Assembly (NCBI RefSeq): GCF_020382885.2
Contig: NC_058494.1
Span: 11,674,001 to 11,738,000 of the forward strand
Length of the DNA: 64,000 nucleotides
Origin: Scatophagus argus
Taxonomy: Eukaryota; Chordata; Actinopteri; Scatophagidae
Direction of reading: 5' to 3'
The notes below the pieces were generated by a model. That model was given only the letters and a program-made list of their open reading frames with translations, searched no databases and was not told the origin of the DNA. Both the position numbers and the translations under genes were made by a program. This document shows positions 1-12,032 of the stretch, one piece after another (the stretch's first letter is position 1; every line of letters begins with the position of its first letter).

Positions 1-204
1 AAACAGCAGCGGATCTTCTCTGATGTTTATTAAACTATTGCAATAAGGAAAAGGTGTTGTGGTCTGTTTGTTATGTTTAAGACAATTGCTACAAATGTAA
101 CATTTCTGACATGATTTTATTTGACTCAATCCTGATTTAAAAAGTGCGTTAGGATTATGCTGCTACCTGCTTTTCAAGTCAGCTTTCCATCTGTTACCTA
201 GAAA

Positions 205-410
205 CTCTTGTCCTTCGGGGGTCTGGAGTCAATCCCAGGTGATCTTAGGTGAGGGGCAGGGTACGGCCTAGACAGGTCATCAGTTCATCACAGAGTTGAC
301 ACACTGAGACAACCATCCACATTCACATTAACACGTATGGATCCAACTTACACATCTTTGGACCACTGGAGGAGTCGGAGCACCCAGAAGAAACCCATGC
401 AGACTGAGTG
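205..410. repeat. Dispersed teleost repeat copy
   Basis: The segment has a phrase order I recognise as a very common fish interspersed repeat: a GGGGCAGGGTAC block, a CATCCACATTCACATTAACAC block, then a TTTGGACCACTGGAGGAG block and an AACCCATGCAG block. The last part resembles a second copy at 41930-42145 in this window. Its class cannot be assigned by eye, and no terminal repeats or target-site duplications were found. Confidence 0.5.
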
Positions 411-749
411 AATAAGTGATTAATTAAAAATGATTTGATGGTGCCAAATTTGAGGTTAAAAAAAGCATGTTCACATAGTCTAATTAGTTAGAAGTGAATA
501 TATCAGAATATGTTCGAATTAGTTCAGTTCACAAGAGATTTATTGGGCTTTGGTTAGATTTAGGCTACCTGATTTCTTGGGCGTTCAAGTGTGTTATTTT
601 TTTTATTATTATTCAATATAAAACAAAAAATGTGTAAATTTAAATGATTGTATTTTAGCGTTTGTGCAGTTCAAGATGATTTTATGAACCTCGTGCTTTG
701 AGGCTGCAGTCTCGTGGTTCCGGTAACACCGACAAACATTCAGCCCTTT

Positions 750-759
750 TCTCGCGAGA
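750..759 (+). promoter_or_regulatory. TCTCGCGAGA core-promoter element of nol11
   Basis: An exact 10-bp palindrome TCTCGCGAGA lies 31 bp upstream of the nol11 ATG. This motif is an established element of CpG-rich, TATA-less vertebrate housekeeping promoters. A pyrimidine-rich tract at about 774-786 follows and could contain the start site. Use of the motif here is inferred from position only. Confidence 0.7.
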
Positions 760-790
760 TTCGACGGGTTCCACTTTCTTCTCGTCCAGC

Positions 791-3700
791 ATGGCCGCGC
801 TGTATGAGGGTTACACGTTGTGCGGACTTGTTCCAGCTCAAACTCTATCAAATTCAGGCATTCAGGGGATCGAAGCGGAGAGAGACAGCGACCATGTCGT
901 CGTCACCGACTCAACCAGATCTGTCACGCTGTACAAGGTAACGTTTAACGTTTGTTTTGAGGAGGCTCTCCCAACCTGGGCCAGCTGATCTTTGCGACCC
1001 GTGCAACTCGTGTTGGCATCCTCGCCTGTTCTTAGCGACAGAAACCACCAGAACAGTTGCAGCAAGACAGATACCGCAGCTAGCTGTGATAGTACCTTGG
1101 CTCATTTTCAGTCAGAATCGTAAGTGCCACATACTGTTATCTTGCAGGTGTATATAAACAGGCAAATGTTAGCTAACGGTTGCTATATCCGCACTCAACA
1201 CATCTCGTTAACGATGGTTTTGAGTTGATGGGCTCAGCGTTAATACGCAGCTTGCTATACCTATCATATATGTTATATACCGCCAACTAATCACATTCTT
1301 CTCAGTAAACATCAGCTTTCAGAACTGGCTTTATTTGCTTTTTTCATAAGTTTCCGTCTATCATAAAGGAAGCTGTATTATCGCATAATTAAGCAGTTGT
1401 TTACTTACAAGTGCTTATAAAGTGAGGTGAGGGGAACATTTTGTGTAATGACTGGTCGAACTTTGTTGACGTTTTTAACAGGTTTTCTGTTTTGTATTGT
1501 TGTGGTTCTGACAGGTTTCAGACCAGAAGCCACTGGGCAGCTGGACGGTGAAACAAGGACAGACCCTGACCTGTTCAGCAGTTTACAACTCCCAAACCAA
1601 AGAATATGTGGCTGTGTCAGACAACAAGGTAAATTCTCAGTGACAAGGTGCAGATTATATCCCACAAGTGTTTATGAGAGGATCTGGTGCTTGCTTTGGT
1701 TGCAGGACTATCTGTCCCTCTGATTCGCTCTCACGCTGACATTGGGCAAAAATTAACTAGTCAGTTTTTACAAATACATACAAATAAAGAAGGTAGAGAA
1801 TGTACTATTAGCACAAAGTTTACCGATAAATAAACTCATGTTATTTTCTTTCTCAGTAATTTCAGTTTTAGATGTCTGTGTAGATGTGACCTTTCCAAAA
1901 ATATTTTCTGACACTGTTCTAACATAATGTCTGTTTTGTTTTGAAGGTGGTCAGAGTTTGGAAGGAAGAAGACATACTCTTAGATAAGGCCTTCAAAGCA
2001 ACCGTAAGTGTGAACATTTCTGATAAACCCTCTTCTCTACTGGCCTTTAAGGCCAGGTTATGTTTGAGCTATTTAGTATGATGTGATCACATGTTAAGAC
2101 AAAAGTGCTTATACCTTTCAATGGCACATGCTTTTGGACAGTCTACCCTCAAAGACAATTTGAGGTATTTGCACCAGTCATGTGCCATTTCCATTTGAAC
2201 ATGTCCATCATGCTTAATTTGGACCACTGAAACTACAAAGAAATTCAGTTTCCTCCTTTCCACTGCTGAAGTCTTTACAGTTATTTTGCAGGTATTTTGT
2301 GTAAGTGCTTAATAAATTAAATGTGATACTAACTAAATGGAGCCTGTAAAACAATTTTATACGACAGTTTTATATTTGTAGCAATTTACTCATGCTTAAT
2401 TTATGATTATGATCTTTATATTTAGAATATATCTACTTGACTGTTGTCCAGCAAATGTCCTCCTAACTATAATACTTATCTCCTTTTATAAAGTCCCCTA
2501 ATTTCATAAATCATCATAGTATACAGAGTAACCAAACTGAAAAGTCATTATAAGTGCTCCCATTGATATGTGACAAAGCAGATCACATTCTCATTCCTAC
2601 CTCCTATGATACATTCTCTCCAGGTGTCATCAGATGTCTGGAGGGTCCACTGTGTGTCAGGAGGCGAGCCTGTGGTCTTGTTCCAGAGAGGAGCTGTGAG
2701 ACTCCTGGACTCTCTCCTCTCCGCTCCCCAGCAGCCCATAGAGGAAGTCCTGGCTCGAGAAGAGACCATTAGGTCACTATCACTTTACAGCCCCAGTGAA
2801 TCCATTTTCAAAGTCAAAATGAACTTTATTGTCAATTCTGCCATATGTGCAGCACATACAGAGGACTGAAATTGTGTTACTTTAAGACCCACAGTGCCAT
2901 AAGTAGAACACTAAGTAAAAAGTGTAAACATATAGAATATTTAAAAAAAAAAAAAAAAAAGCGAAGGGCATGCAAAATAAGCCGAGTAGGATAAAAATTG
3001 TCAATAAATATGAAACTTAAGGCACATGACAGGTTTAAGTGACATTTTTGTGATAACCCAGAGTGAGAGTGAGGTTCAGAATTGACCTTAGGAGATGTTA
3101 AATTTTAGCAACCAGCATTTGTAATACAGTTACATTTCAGCACTTTCTTATTGGGGCAGAACATTTATGTAGACACTGAAATTTCAAATATTCAAATAAC
3201 CTGATTGCCTGTGCTTTTGAACCTGTCGTGCTGAATGTGAATGATTCTTTTGTTGTCTTTAGGTGGAGCACCATCTTAGTGGCAGATTCGCAGCAGTATG
3301 TTATCTTCACAACCGAACAGGTAACGTGGTTTTTGTTTTGCATCTGACAAAAAGATCCAAATGCTGAGAATTCTTTTCAGTTTTAAGTGTTCGTTACTAA
3401 GCTGTAAAGTCCTCTGAAGGCATGCCTATGTACCTGCATGTGGACGACATGTATTTTATGACCCATTTACCAATAACTAATAGTATCTGTCCTAGATCTG
3501 TCCATGGACACATGCATCACCTCTAGTTAGTGGTATTTCTAAAAGCTGGTTTGCCTTGAACAGCTGTCAATGTCTTCCCTCCCAGACAGGAAATAATTTC
3601 CTGTACCTGCACAGACTGAATCCCAACACGTTGCAGAGGTACCGACTGGAGAGAGAGGAGCCTGGTCTTTCCCCGCTCAGCTTCTCTGCCTCCTACAGGG

Positions 3701-6700
3701 ATAAACACATCTGCCTGCTTTATCTTTGTAAGCCTGAATTTCCCATGATAGTCTTTTCATGCCAGCACAGGCAGGTTTTGCTTTGTGTAGTTAGCAGTTA
3801 ATGCCACAGTAAAGGGTTAATGAAGGCAATGTCCACTTCGATGTGCAGCTGTCACTGATCCATTGATTTCAGTCGGGCTTAATCTCCCTTGATTACACTC
3901 TATATTTCAAGAACAGATTGTTCAAACATGTTATCTTACATGCAAGATAAGTAAGTTTCTTTGTTCCCTCTAATCTCTTATATATTAATCCTTTTTAAAA
4001 TTTGTGCATCATTGTTTCCCTGACATCCAGACCCTAATGGTCATATGTACCAGAGTCTAGTCTCTGTGCGGGGCCTGGGGGTTGATGAGGGAGCCCAGGC
4101 ACTTCAGCTACCACGTAGTCTGCTCCTGGCTCTTCCAGTAGGTGAGGGCCTGCTGGAGGCAGCATCAGCCCTGGTCCTGGATGAAGCCCATGTAGCTGTC
4201 GTTGGGGTTCCACACCCCTCTGCCGGAGCTGGTAAAGGTAAGTGTACTTTGATTGTGCTGCCTCAGACAAGTCTGTTTGAAGTTTTGAGGTGTAAGTAGT
4301 TATACATTAGCTTACCTGTCTGTCTTATCTGACTTAACTGGCCTGTTTAATGATGTTTCAACAGCAGTTTGCACACATTAATTAAAAAACAAACAAACAA
4401 AAAACTAAAAACAGAGCCCTGCAGGAACCACTTTTTCTTTTGTTGAATGTGATAACTGACTGGCCTGAATTCTGTTTTATAGTCTCCACATTTGTGTTAT
4501 TTGGAAATATAAAGGAATTTTGTTTGTTGAAATTAAAATGAACTCATTGGCGAACCTAATGGAACACAAATCATTACAAGGATATTAATTGAAGACTAAA
4601 GATAGTGACATAAATAATGTTTCATTTTGGCATGTAGGCCTTGTTTTGGGACTAAATGCATTAGAATAATCACTTCTGTGACTTAAGTATCTGTTGTGTG
4701 TGTGTGTGTGGTTCTTGAATGGCTCTTTTCAGACTTCCTCTGCATATGGAATACCAATTTCCAGACGCTTCAGGCCGGAAAAGAGATGGCGGGTAAAATC
4801 TACGGACAGGTAGGAATGCGTTGGTGTATTAAATGCAAATAATCCGCCTAGATTTTTGTCTTCTAATGTTTCTGTTCTATGATCAGTCGATGACTGAATG
4901 AACGTCGGTGGTTTTTAGCTGTGCTATTGGCCGGGCTCAAGAGCTCATATGGGACAATCATCAGTGTGTTCCTGAGCTTAGAAATATGCATGAACCACCC
5001 ACTCAGGCTGAGATCCAAATCGCATATTTCTTCTTTTTACTTTTAGTATGCACTGGAGCTGCCCTTACAAAGTCCTTAGTGTTGCTTGCAGTATGCAAAC
5101 TATTAGGACAAACTTCATCATAACGGTGCACTGTTAAGTTTGACTTTCTTGGTCATATATCTGTTTGTGGACCATTTGCTGTATAGTCTGTATATTAATT
5201 ACAGTATACACAGAAGTTGCAAAAGTATGTGGTACTGACACAGGAATGAGCTGCCATCTCTCTGTGTCATGTGCTCTCATGTGCTCTCTCTTGGAGGCTC
5301 AGTTGATCCTCTGTGCAGAGGATTGTGCTGGCTTGCACATTGCAAAATATGACCGAATGCAGTAGGACATCCCGGTACTTTTGGCATAGTGCATTTGACA
5401 TACTTACTAAATCTTTTGCATGGGTATTGGAATGCAGCAACAGGCTGCCTTCGTGGCTGTTGTGACTGCAGGCCAAGGTTCCCTGTCCTTCCAGCTGCTG
5501 GGTGCTGATGGAGGACTGTATGACTTTGGTAAAGCATTGTGTCTGCTCTCCACTGTGATGGGGCTCGCTGTCCCTTCTCACAACTGTATTGCAGTTTACA
5601 ATCTTTGAATTGACAAATAGACCTGTTGTGCAGTCTATATTATTGCTTTTGAACTCGGTCTACTTGCTTCATTAATTCCTGTTTGTATGCATTTTCTTCT
5701 TCTGTGTTTTTTTTTTTTTTTTTTTTTTAGCTATGGACTTTCTCCAACAAATTATTCATTCCACATGGGAAAATCCTCTCTGTTATTCCATATGAATGCC
5801 CCAAATCATCCTTAGCCTCTGCCCTGGGAAAACTAAGGCAGGCCAAGACTGAAAGTGAGCTTTATAAATTTATATTTCTGGTCGTGTAGTAATAATTACA
5901 ACTTTGTGCAGCTGCATGATGCAAGACATAAGACAAAAGTGTTTGAGTAAACTGATGTAACATAAATAAATATTGCTATAACAAACTGATTGATGCATAT
6001 CCAGTCATGTAGTTCTTGTTTTTCATTGTTCTTAACGATGCTGCAACACTGATTGTCGTTTCTGCATTTCAAGTTTGCATGGGTGTTCAATACAGGGTGG
6101 GTTTTTTTTTTTGGTTTCTGCAGAGTCCCAAGCTCCAGCTTTCATACCATCTTGGAATACCATTTTACACGGAGAGACAACTCAGCCCTCTAGAGCAATG
6201 GAGACCAGGAAGATGGTGAGGCAAAATAAGAGACCTTGTAGACAGAAAGAGGAGGCGATGAATCAATCCCACACACTGTTTCCTTGAAGAGTGTCCAGCA
6301 GGTTTTTCCAGACCAACACAGTTACATGGAAGAAAAAGCGATCATGCTGCTGATTATCATTTGCTCCATATGAAATTGTGATTTATAGTAGTTAGTGTCT
6401 GCGCAATTGCAAAATGTGTAAAATTATGTAATGTGGCAAGGGGAAATATTATAATAATTGTGGCAAAGTAATGATAACAACTGTGACACAGTTTTTTGTA
6501 AATCAGCAGTTCACTGCTTCTGTTCATTGTTTAAAGTTCTGTGTGTTTGAGTGATCTTGACGATCATTTATCAACTGATGCTTTTCTCTTTCCCTACAGC
6601 GAACGAACCGCAAGACCCAGTCATCACCTAGTTTGACAATTGACCAAGTTCTGGAAATCATTAAGGTAAATATTTTGATTTTTATCCGACAAAACAGTGA

Positions 6701-8940
6701 AACAATGTTGACAAAAGGCATTTCATAAAGACAAAATATTTAAATTTCCTCATGCAGACGGCACCAGTTGAGGAGGTCCAGAAAGAGGTGGAGGGGCTCC
6801 TCTCCAGGGCAGACGTCCAGGACCTGCAGCCCTCAGTGGGGCAGCTAGCATCAACCCTTGTGTCCCGAAGCCTGGCTGATCCAACCTTCTACACCCCAAG
6901 CACCCTGATGCAGCTAGTGCACACTCAGTTTCTCTGCCACAGGTCAGTAAGGCGTGGAAATGGAATCAGGGTGAAGTTATTACTGTCTTCAATCTGGATA
7001 ATGTATTGTTGTACTTTTTTTAACTCTTGCCCTGCATTGTTTTTTATAATGGGTAGGGTAATTCAGCCATGTGTTATCTTGTGTTTGAATATTTACCCTC
7101 ATGACCCTCAACAGTGTGTGTCCTGACCTCGTTCTCCTGGCCCTGGAGAAGAAGGACTACTTTCTGTGTCAGCTCTGCTTGCAGTTCTTCCCTGACATCC
7201 CAGAAGCTGTCACCTGTGCCTGCCTTAAGTCTTTCATCAGGTAAGACTGGTGGTTTTGAAGTGCGTACTGCCAGTATGATCGTGAATTGATGTCTCTGCC
7301 ACTTTTGATACAACCACTGGGGGGCACCAAAGTAATACATTCTTTGAATTCTGCATGTAGTGGCTTCAAAGACTTTGTTTTTATTCTTAGTTTGATGGAG
7401 CTCATAAAATTAAAAATAATAACTTATTTTAAATAACTTAAATGGTGATAATCAGATTATTATAAGTTCTTAACTGATACATAAGGTTATTTTGATTTGA
7501 TTTTTGGAGATTATCCGCCTGACTTGGTGTGATATAAACTGAAGAAATTACAGCGTGTTGTTCTACTGCTGTCTTACAGTATGTCAGATGTCGATGCGGA
7601 GAAAGTGAATCTGGAGCCCGACAGCGTCTCCTTCATGGAAACCCTAATTGCCAGGGAGCGTGGCCAGGTTGGCTTTCAGAATGGTTTCAGCCCCACCTCC
7701 TTAGATGAGGACCGCTCAGAAGCCCTCGGTGGAGGTGGCACCATCATTAAGACCAGAGCAGAAGACAAGGAGAAGACCTCAACTCCACCAGAACAGAGCT
7801 GTCCTGTGGGATTAAACAAGGCTGTTCTACTGTATCCTCCCAGTGCACACTCATTGCGATACAATGTTAACTGCAAACTGTTTAGTCTATTATGATTTGA
7901 AAATACATAGAAATATGACACCTTGACTCAAACTGCCCAGAAATGAGGTGCTGATGACGGCATACAGTGACACGTTCCTCCTTCCACACCTAAAAGATCT
8001 CTCCTCCCCACATGTTATTGTGAGTAACACGTTTGTTTTTCTCCTCTGAAGTGAAACGGGCAACTCACATTTATGCTCCCAAACAGTTGAGACCCAGTTG
8101 CACATTTTCATGACACTATACACATGCAATAAATCCATACAAAACAATGATTCAAATGTCAGTTTTCTTTCTCTTCCAAACAGCTTTTCTTCCAGTACCT
8201 GCAGTTCCTTTACCTAAAATATTCTCAAGATGCTTCACCACAGATGCATGTATTGAGATCACCAAGTCTGAGTCAGGTCTGTATTGATATCAAAAATAGG
8301 TGCATAGGGTTGGCCACACATGACATGTCAAGTCTGGAGGCAGAAGAAAAGTATAAAATCAGAGTTTTTGTTAGCTTAAGATACACTTCAGATGTGTAAC
8401 AAACACATAAAAGCAGTGGCATTATTACACAGTATTCTCAAGAAACTCCCTGCAATGATAATAAATTAAAGTTTGTCGAAGTGGAATGCAACAAGTCATT
8501 CATTCCAGTTTGAAAATAATTTACTAACTTTATTTTCTTTTGCATTTTGTTGTAGATCATGGATTGGGTATGCTTGTTGTTAGACGCCCATTTCACTGTG
8601 CTAGTGATGACTCCTGAGGCCAAAGGCTTATTGCTGAACCTCCACAGCTTTGTGAAGTCTCAGGTAACAGTCTTTCCTTTTGTCTGCTCCGTAACTGGCT
8701 GAATGTTAAATATTCTGGAAAACTAGCACAAAAATGTGCCAAGTTAATTACAGTTTTATGAGAGAAATTATTACATCTGACAAGTTATCCAGGAAAGACT
8801 TTTAAAATGCTTTCTTGTGTCCTCAGGTGAGACTGGTTTCTGAACTTGGAAAGATCGAGGGCAGCCTTCAAGAGCTCAATAAGATCAAGGTGAAGGAGGA
8901 TGTTGGACAATACTCCATTGAAGTCATTGAGCTGTTTTAG
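791..8940 (+). CDS. nol11: Nucleolar protein 11, complete, 18 coding exons
   Basis: NOL11 is a vertebrate tUTP/UTP-A component of the nucleolar small-subunit processome, needed for rDNA transcription and 18S pre-rRNA processing. Coding exons: 791-937, 1515-1628, 1947-2003, 2624-2772, 3263-3320, 3586-3727, 4031-4237, 4733-4809, 5731-5854, 6124-6215, 6600-6665, 6758-6942, 7115-7240, 7580-7831, 7941-8019, 8184-8276, 8556-8663, 8827-8940. They join in frame to 2,190 nt (729 aa); human NOL11 has 719. The start [10 protein letters not shown] and the end YSIEVIELF resemble the human ends (MAALEEEFTL, YSIEVLELF). [36 protein letters not shown] and [11 protein letters not shown] are further matches. 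The first half is predicted beta-propeller-like, the second half helical. The exon 4 donor (AG|gtcact) and exon 14 donor (CT|gtatcc) are weak but give the right frame. No disruption is seen. Confidence 0.96.
2806..2962. repeat. Dispersed repeat remnant with poly(A) tail
   Basis: This part of nol11 intron 4 reads AACTTTATTGTCAATTCTGCC, then a GAAATTGTGTTACTTTAAGAC block, and ends in an A-run of 18 at about 2943-2960. The A-rich 3' end suggests a retroposed (SINE/LINE-tail) sequence of a type common in fish introns. The family is not identified. Confidence 0.4.
5030..5440. repeat. Probable interspersed repeat in nol11 intron 8
   Basis: The stretch carries AGTATGCA-type motifs near 5046 and 5090 and a block CATCCCGGTACTTTTGGCAT near 5370. 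I associate these with a common teleost repeat. No open frame or clean termini are visible. It lies wholly inside the intron between exons 8 and 9 and does not affect the coding sequence. Confidence 0.35.
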
Positions 8941-8964
8941 AATGTGTACAATGTGTATACTTTA

Positions 8965-8970
8965 AATAAA
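8965..8970 (+). terminator. nol11 polyadenylation signal
   Basis: A canonical AATAAA lies 25 bp after the nol11 stop codon. The implied 3' UTR is very short (about 50 nt). Weaker A-rich motifs further downstream could support longer forms. Confidence 0.75.
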
Positions 8971-9999
8971 TCAATGAACATATTCTCTCCTTCCAATGTT
9001 TCATCTGTAGTGGTTTCAAGGGTTGTATACTATTAAGTGCGTTTTGGCACAGATTCCAGTTAGTAGAACTCAGATGCACAAGTTTTACTGAGTTTGACAA
9101 GAATTCTTATTTTATTTAGGCATTGATTAAGTTGCAAATGCCTTTGAGCCACGTTTTAAACTTGTTTAACCTCAGCCAACATGGTTTGCCAGTTGAATTA
9201 AGAGTCTGCTCATATGCCAAACTGTAAACCGCATGTAAAAGCCACCTAATATGAGAGTATGAAAACAGTTTGTAATATTTGTACTGGCATTTGTAATTCC
9301 TTCACATCCTTAATTGTCACTGCCTGTTTATTGTATGTGTCCTGACATCTGAATATTTGTGAATCTGTCAGTTGTGACAGTAGTCTGTACTGGCTTTTTA
9401 TTTTGAATACAAATGTATATCTAAATGTGTCACTGTTTTTTCAGGTATCATTCTTGTCTGTACATTGTGGATAACAAATTGTGACAGTACCTTGGTTAAA
9501 TATTATAATACTTGAATAGATACCTGTTCAAAAACACATCAGCAGCTGTGCTTCACCTGCCTCACTTGCTGTACAGCAGCATAATTGAGGCCCACCTGGG
9601 AGCAGCCTAATCACCTATCATTGTAACATAGCCAGACTTTCTAAGTTGTGTGGTGTGAAAAAAATAAGTCCACACAAGAGCCTGCACAGCTATGCTAAAT
9701 TTAATTGCAGAATTAACACCTCTGAATCTAGAGAATCTAGTGGCTTGGTTGACAGCCGTTTATGTAGGAACGTTCAGTAAGTTATTTTAAGAAAAATATT
9801 AACTGCTTTTAATGTTGCTGTGAGCCTTTAGCCAAGAAAGTGTGGAGCCACGTAATGTAATGGCGTAATTAATTTAATAGCTGTCGCAAAATAATTGCTC
9901 AAGCTAACCATGCTATTGACAAGTTTTTGGTGGATGTTCAGATTATTGTTGTTCACTCCAAGATCTTAATGCTAGTTTACACAAGAAAAATCAAAACGA
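8971..9999. other. Intergenic stretch between nol11 and tRNA-Ser
   Basis: An AT-rich stretch with no supportable exon. Short A-runs at 9993-9996 and 9986-9990 read as T-runs on the minus strand and probably terminate the adjacent tRNA gene. Confidence 0.55.
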
Positions 10000-10081
10000 C
10001 GTTGTCGGCAGGATTCGAACCTGCGCGGGGAGACCCCAATGGATTTCTAGTCCATCGCCTTAACCACTCGGCCACGACAAC
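10000..10081 (-). tRNA. tRNA-Ser (anticodon AGA)
   Basis: The reverse complement is an 82-nt class II tRNA. Its acceptor arms GTTGTCG and CGACAAC pair perfectly, with a G discriminator. The A box TGGCCGAGTGG, anticodon loop CTAGAAA, variable arm GGGGTCTCCCC and B box GGTTCGAATCC are all present, and there is no intron. T-runs just past the 3' end (minus strand) are pol III terminators. It differs from the human tRNA-Ser-AGA sequence I know only in a compensated acceptor base pair. It stands alone between two same-direction pol II genes. Confidence 0.96.
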
Positions 10082-11200
10082 ACTTACGAGATTTAGCTTC
10101 CCAATCGTCTTTTAAACAAATACAACACACACACATAAATAAATTACCTTAACATTGATTAATCTAATTATCCTGCAGCTTAACGCTGTGTCAGTAACCG
10201 TGACATAGCGATGTTTTAGCTGGCTGCCTATGCAGGCGAAACAGAAAATGTGCCTGTGCCTGCTCTTGAAGTAGCTAATCAAATTAAAAACAACAAAACA
10301 AAACAAAACAAAAAAAAAAAAAATCAAAAATTAATTCAATTTAAAATCCATCAATTTAAACCCAAGAGGCTGACACACGATGCTGGCATAAGAAGGGGAT
10401 GTTGCGTACTACCAGATGAGGATCGCACCTCTATTGCTAATTTGTTAAACATTATTCCGGGCTACCCTGTTACGATAGATTACAGAGCACCACTCCTTCT
10501 GTTATTACTTAACTGAAAAATGGTGCCAGGTTCCTGGATAATAACCAAAAAGTAATTTTAAAGTTATAATGTAAATACATTATAACTTAGAAAAGCATTG
10601 CAGGTATTTCCAGCAGTGATGTCATTTAAACCCTGAAAACGTGTGCACTGTTAACTTTTATGACGACTTATAGGGTTCATGTAGTAGAGCTGAATGTCAG
10701 ACGTATGCTTATCTTCTCGCCCCGTTTCGCTGTGACGACGATGGCGTCAGGGCCGAAAATGAGCGATGGTGTTTGTTTGGATACACTCGATCCACATGTG
10801 ATTAAAACCATCCGCCAAAACCAGACGACTCGAATAAAGTACTATTGGCGGAAAGCGTTTGCATGGATAACTAATTTTATGAACTAGCACGGCAATTGCG
10901 TCTATTGTAGAATAGTGGATCACGTGACCTTGCATCCACTCAGGCCTGCTAGTGTCAAGTTAGAGGATAAAAACTGCTCTTCCGGATATGCTACAGGGAG
11001 CTAGTTAATAAGAAAGAAAAAAGAATTTATTTTTAGATTACATAAATGTCCATGGTCAAAAACAACGTATATTTCTGTACTTGTGATATGTTGTTTACAC
11101 CATAATCTAATTAACCTATTCATTATTTATTTATGCTTCGCTTTTACTTTGAAGGAAAACATGGTGTACTTCCGGTACAACTACTGGTATCCATGGTTAG
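10082..11200. other. Intergenic region upstream of bptf
   Basis: Holds an A-rich simple stretch at about 10278-10330 and a GC-richer segment at 10660-10890. In that segment an ATG in good context (GACGACGATGG, ATG at 10741) opens a 48-codon frame ending at 10887. I do not recognise this peptide. No other exon is visible. Confidence 0.45.
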
Positions 11201-11257
11201 CTTAACGTAGCACTGGGGCCTGCTGTGTTTTCAACGGAGGGAGAGCTGAGAGGAAAA

Positions 11258-11305
11258 ATGGCGTCTGCAGGCGACCCAGAGCGGGACACCGGCCATTCAG
11301 TTTGA
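11258..11305 (+). CDS. Upstream ORF in the bptf 5' leader (15 codons)
   Basis: ATG at 11258 has A at -3 and G at +4, so a strong initiation context. It opens a 15-codon frame stopped by TGA at 11303-11305, 153 bp before the bptf start at 11459. Whether it is translated is inference. It would only matter if transcription starts upstream of 11258. Confidence 0.45.
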   Translation: MASAGDPERDTGHSV

Positions 11306-11458
11306 GCTTTCCGCCCTGAAATTGAGACCGGGGCTTGGTGGGGACCTATCAGGAACCGTCACCAGATCTGTTGGTTTTTTCTTTCCCGCTTTTCTCCGGT
11401 GTGCGTGGCTCATTCGACCTCCGAGATTGAAGCGGAACAGAAGATACTCTCTCCTACA

Positions 11459-12032
11459 ATGAGGGGGAGAAGAGGAAGGCCGCCCAAACAAGCAGCTGTG
11501 ATGCGGGAAGGTTCACCCGGGCCAGTCCGCGGCTCTCGGGGCGGCAGGAGTAGAGGGATGCGTGGACGGGGAAGAGGCAGAGGACGGGGTCGGGGGCGGG
11601 GAGGAAGTGGCGGCGTTTGCGGCACTGGCTCTGCTGAGGTGGATACAGAAATCTCCGGCCGAGAGAACTTTCATTCGTCCCGGGGCCGCAGGAAAGTTGG
11701 AGCCTCAACCACGGCGACGGCCGCGGGATCGCGGGGCAGAGGAGCCAGAGGGAGAGGCAGGGGTTCGAGAGGCGGCCGTGGCAGTAGAGGCGGAGTGAGG
11801 CGACCTCAGACCAAGGTGGTCTACGACGACAACAGCGACGAGGAGGACGATAATTTAAGCTACAGGTCAGACGAAGATGAACTCCTGAACGACAACCCTT
11901 CGTCGGATCTGGAAGAAGAGGAGGCCTTGGGAAACGACTCTGATTATCTGGAGGAACTACCAGATGATGATGATGCCAGCTACTGTACCGAGAGTAGTTT
12001 TAGGAGCCATAGCACGCTCGGTAGCACCCCAG
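11459..12032 (+). CDS. bptf: bptf exon 1: Gly/Arg-rich and acidic N-terminus
   Basis: Encodes residues 1-191. Residues about 20-115 are tracts of RGRGRG, GGRG and GSRGG, which are disordered and basic. Residues about 120-180 are Asp/Glu-rich with [18 protein letters not shown], a strongly conserved BPTF signature. The exon ends CCAG|gtacgt in phase 1. Its GC content is much higher than that of the rest of the gene. Confidence 0.95.

Larger units (their letters stand above)
1..790. other. Intergenic DNA upstream of nol11
   Basis: No coding exon of a neighbouring gene is recognisable here. The stretch is AT-rich. It contains a decayed dispersed repeat at about 205-410 and, at its right end, the nol11 promoter. 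Short open frames over 600-990 are shadows of nol11 exon 1 or chance frames. Confidence 0.6.

Noticed and set aside
5420..5608. Coding-looking stretch in nol11 intron 8 ([18 protein letters not shown])
   Set aside because: Exons 8 and 9 join directly in frame and match human NOL11 with no missing residues; there is no acceptor/donor pair in a suitable phase.
4810..5730. An H/ACA snoRNA (human NOL11 hosts SNORA38B) in a nol11 intron
   Set aside because: I looked for two hairpins with an ANANNA hinge and an ACA end in this and other nol11 introns and found no convincing case. A covariance-model search would decide.
11399..11458. Upstream in-frame extension of BPTF starting at a GTG
   Set aside because: Non-ATG start; the conserved vertebrate N-terminus begins at the ATG at 11459.
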